Source: CAWBCR01 sp963787375
Lineage (GTDB): Bacteria > Chloroflexota > Anaerolineae > Aggregatilineales > UBA3940
NCBI GenBank assembly: GCA_963787375.1
Contig: CAWBCR010000021.1
Span: 26,238 to 90,237, forward strand
Length of the DNA stretch: 64,000 bases
Direction of reading: 5' to 3'
Shown: positions 62,161 through 64,000 of the stretch, piece after piece
Layout: every line of letters begins with the position of its first letter
Numbering within the stretch: position 1 is the stretch's first letter
Program-made: the position numbers and the translations under genes
The notes under the pieces: model-generated
What the model saw: the letters and a program-made list of their open reading frames with translations, nothing else
Database searches by the model: none
Told to the model about the DNA's origin: nothing

Positions 62161-63428
62161 ATGCCCCAGGTTTTCCTCAGCCACAGCAGTCAGGACGCCG
62201 ACGTCGCCCTCAGGCTTGCCACGCAGCTTCGTGAGGCGGGTGTGCCGGTCTGGAAAGCCCCGGAGAGCATCCTGCCCGGCGAGGAGTGGATACGCGCTGT
62301 CGAGCGCGGGCTGAACACCTCCACGCACTTCCTGCTGCTGCAGAGCCCGGCAGCCGTCGAGTTCGCGCTGGGTCAACTTCGAGTTCGACTCGGCGCTGGT
62401 GCTTTACATGCGCGACCGCATGCGCATCGCCGTCGTCGACTACCTGCCGTGCGATGTCCCGCTGTTCTGGGGCCGCTTTCAGATGGTGACGGGCCTCAAC
62501 GAGGATTACGATGCCGCGCTGCGCAAGATCCAGGCGTGGCTGCGCGACGAAACACCCGCCCACCCGCCGAGGCCAGCGCGGGTCCGCACGCTCGACATCG
62601 CCGCCCACGACAGCACCTACGCCGCGCAGCCCGAAATGCCGCCGCCTTCCCCACCTACGCCGGTTGTGCCGGCCATCGACCGTCTGACCGCCGCCGTGCT
62701 GGCCGTGCTGCCGGAGCCCTTCGAATGGTGCGAAATCCCTGCCGGGCGCGTGACGTTGGAGGGCAACGCCCGGACGTTCGACGTGCAGCCCTTCCTCATG
62801 GCGAAGTATCCCATCACCTTCGAGCAGTTCCAGGTGTTTGTGAGCGACCCGACGGGTTTCAGGAACGCGGAGTGGTGGCAGGGGCTGGCGGCCAGATGCA
62901 GATCACCGCAAGAAGCCGGGACGCAGCACATTTACATAGACAGGAACCTGCCGCGCGAAAACGTCTCGTGGTACGATGCGATGGCCTTCTGCCGCTGGCT
63001 GAGCAACAGAGCAAGTTATGAAGTGCGCCTGCCCGCCGAGTGGGAGTGGCAGTGGGCGGCGCAGGGGCCGGATGGGATGGAGTACCCGTGGGGGCCTGAC
63101 TATATTCAGGGCTATGCCAAATCACGTAAGTACTTGGGAGATTGCGGTTCATCTGAGGCAGCACGGCGCCGGTCACAGAGTACCCGAGGGTGCATCGCCC
63201 TACGGGGTGATGGACATGAGTGGCAACGTGTGGGAGTGGTGTCTGAACGAATACAACACCCCAACCAATACCGACCCGGAAGGTCGTGCCTACCGCGCGC
63301 TGCGAGGTGGGGCGTGGTCCTATGCTGCAGGACTTCGCCCGCGCGTCGTTCCGCGAAAAGAGCGATCCGAACTGTCCGCCACAATCGCTATCGGTTTCCG
63401 GATAGCCTGCTCTTATCCCACCGGCTGA
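62161..63428 (+). CDS. TIR domain - SUMF1 (formylglycine-generating enzyme-like) fusion, two frameshifts
   Basis: Joined, this is about 421 residues. An N-terminal TIR-like domain (VFLSHSSQDADVALRLATQL, KAPESILPGEEWIRAVERGLN, SPAAVE) is followed by a break near 62375. It resumes as NFEFDSALVLYMRDRMRIAVVDY, with the likely catalytic Glu in NFEFDSAL. A Pro-rich linker leads to a SUMF1/FGE-sulfatase domain (YPITFEQFQVFVSDPTGF, SWYDAMAFCRWLSN, RLPAEWEWQWAAQG). A second break near 63117, in an A-run, gives EGASPYGVMDMSGNVWEWCLNEYN and a GFRIACS ending. The DMSGNVWEW motif is the family hallmark. FGE-like folds here are often not enzymes but ligand- or target-binding modules in conflict proteins. 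It is downstream of the GntR gene by 87 bases. Confidence 0.72.
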
Positions 63429-63470
63429 GAGGCTGCGACCTATCTCGCGATCCCCGCTCCCCTGCGCGTC

Positions 63471-64000
63471 CTATCCCCCCGTCAGCCCCTTGACGATGGT
63501 GTCCATGTTGCTGCGCATCATGCCGATGTACGTATCCGCGCCGGAGCCGGGCCCGCCCAGCGAGTTGCTGTACAGCGTGTACACGCCGATGGGCCGCCCG
63601 ATCTCCCCGGCCAGCGTCTGGGCAAGCTGCGAGCTGACCGTCGTCTCGACGAAGATCGCCGGCACGTTGCGCTGGTTGATCGTGTCGACGAGCGCGGCCA
63701 GGTTCGCCGCCGAGGGCTCCGCCAGCGCGCTGGCCCCGATGTACACCGTCCCCACAATCGTGTAGCCGTAGCGCGCCGCGAAATAGCCCAGCGTCTCGTG
63801 ATTGGTCACCAGCACGCGCTTGTCCGCCGGGATGGTTGCCGTCTGGTCCTGCAGATACGTGTCGAGGGCGTTAAGCTGCTTGACGTACGCTGCCGCGTTC
63901 GCGTGGTAGGCGTCGGCGTTGGCCGGGTCCAATTCAGACAGCACCGTCGCGATGTTGTTGGCCCACATGACGACGTTGTTGGGGTCGGTCCACACGTGCG
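63471..64000 (-). CDS. Metal ABC importer substrate-binding protein, ZnuA-like (5' end beyond the window)
   Basis: Only the C-terminal ~175 residues are in view. The edge cuts the gene inside HVWTDPNNVVMWANNI, the 'DPH.W.DP' metal-site segment that contains one His ligand of cluster A-I proteins. Further features are the NADAYHANAAAYVKQLNALD helix, the metal ligand in LVTNHETLGYFAARYGYTIVG, the Asp/Glu in FVETTVSSQLAQTLAGEIG and the final YTLYSNSLGGPGSGADTYIGMMRSNMDTIVKGL. The pattern is of zinc or manganese binding proteins. The ATPase and permease would be on the left of this gene or beyond the edge, but no such genes lie between here and the TIR-SUMF1 gene. The coding frame is intact to the edge. 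Confidence 0.85.
   Translation of the reverse strand, partial: HVWTDPNNVVMWANNIATVLSELDPANADAYHANAAAYVKQLNALDTYLQDQTATIPADKRVLVTNHETLGYFAARYGYTIVGTVYIGASALAEPSAANLAALVDTINQRNVPAIFVETTVSSQLAQTLAGEIGRPIGVYTLYSNSLGGPGSGADTYIGMMRSNMDTIVKGLTGG

Noticed and set aside
1..64000. CRISPR arrays, tRNA/rRNA genes, insertion sequences or prophage genes
   Set aside because: I found no regularly spaced direct repeats, no transposase or integrase motifs and no cloverleaf or rRNA-like stretches by reading. A tRNAscan/Infernal search would be needed to be certain.

Overview
The window is about 64 kb of GC-rich chromosomal DNA. It has no rRNA or tRNA gene, insertion sequence, phage module or CRISPR array that I can see. 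The gene mix points to a member of the Chloroflexota, although nothing in the window proves the phylum. The clues are FLVCR-like MFS carriers, PYROXD2/CrtI-like oxidoreductases next to a GcvT-like protein, an NHLP-clan-like small protein, MalT-ATPase/BTAD regulators, FHA-GAF histidine kinases, TIR-SUMF1 proteins and a kolavelool/tuberculosinol-type diterpene gene pair.

Layout. 0.4-6.2 kb: Fic AMP-transferase, lipid-type methyltransferase, PAS histidine kinase, MFS carrier and a secreted protein. 6.4-10.8 kb: a translationally coupled GcvT-like gene followed by two FAD oxidoreductases. 10.8-15.2 kb (minus strand): a surface-glycan-type operon with a methyltransferase-GT2 fusion, a methyltransferase and a GT-C membrane glycosyltransferase. 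15.4-19.3 kb: two GNAT acetyltransferases around a membrane-anchored TIR protein. 19.6-22.3 kb: a polar amino acid ABC importer. 22.5-27.7 kb: two small or medium membrane proteins and a heterodimeric ABC exporter. 27.9-30.8 kb: a small winged-helix-like protein, an Rv3378c-like diterpene synthase and a convergent class II diterpene cyclase with a DxDDT motif. 30.9-39.4 kb: a signalling island with one membrane histidine kinase, six receiver-domain genes, two small proteins and a 1058-residue MalT-ATPase/BTAD regulator. 39.5-55.2 kb: a beta-glucoside/disaccharide locus with GH1, two GH94 phosphorylases, two GH4 enzymes, a DegT aminotransferase, a GT-C protein, a BadF/NAGK kinase and an MFS carrier. 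It is headed by a sigma70-like promoter overlapped by a CelR-type operator. 55.2-61 kb: nitroreductase and two large histidine kinases. 61.2-64 kb: an FCD-type GntR regulator with promoter and palindrome, a TIR-SUMF1 protein and the 3' part of a ZnuA-like binding protein.

The two items I rate most interesting are the diterpene pair and the paired CelR-like operators. The pair is homologous to M. tuberculosis Rv3377c/Rv3378c and to the Herpetosiphon kolavelool genes; one partner has a Gly where Rv3378c has its catalytic Asp. The operators are two identical, inverted sites whose centres are 51 bp apart, the first lying over the predicted transcription start.

Many genes carry apparent frameshifts: about 30-40 single-base indels, often in homopolymers, confined to a few tracts (6.4-6.9, 10.8-13.4, 16.9, 23.0, 24.4-27.2, 39.9, 41.6-45.7, 52.0 and 62.4-63.1 kb). 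The protein families read through cleanly once single bases are added or removed. I therefore treat most of them as likely sequence or assembly errors and annotate whole genes across the breaks. I cannot exclude genuine decay, especially for the first GH94 gene.
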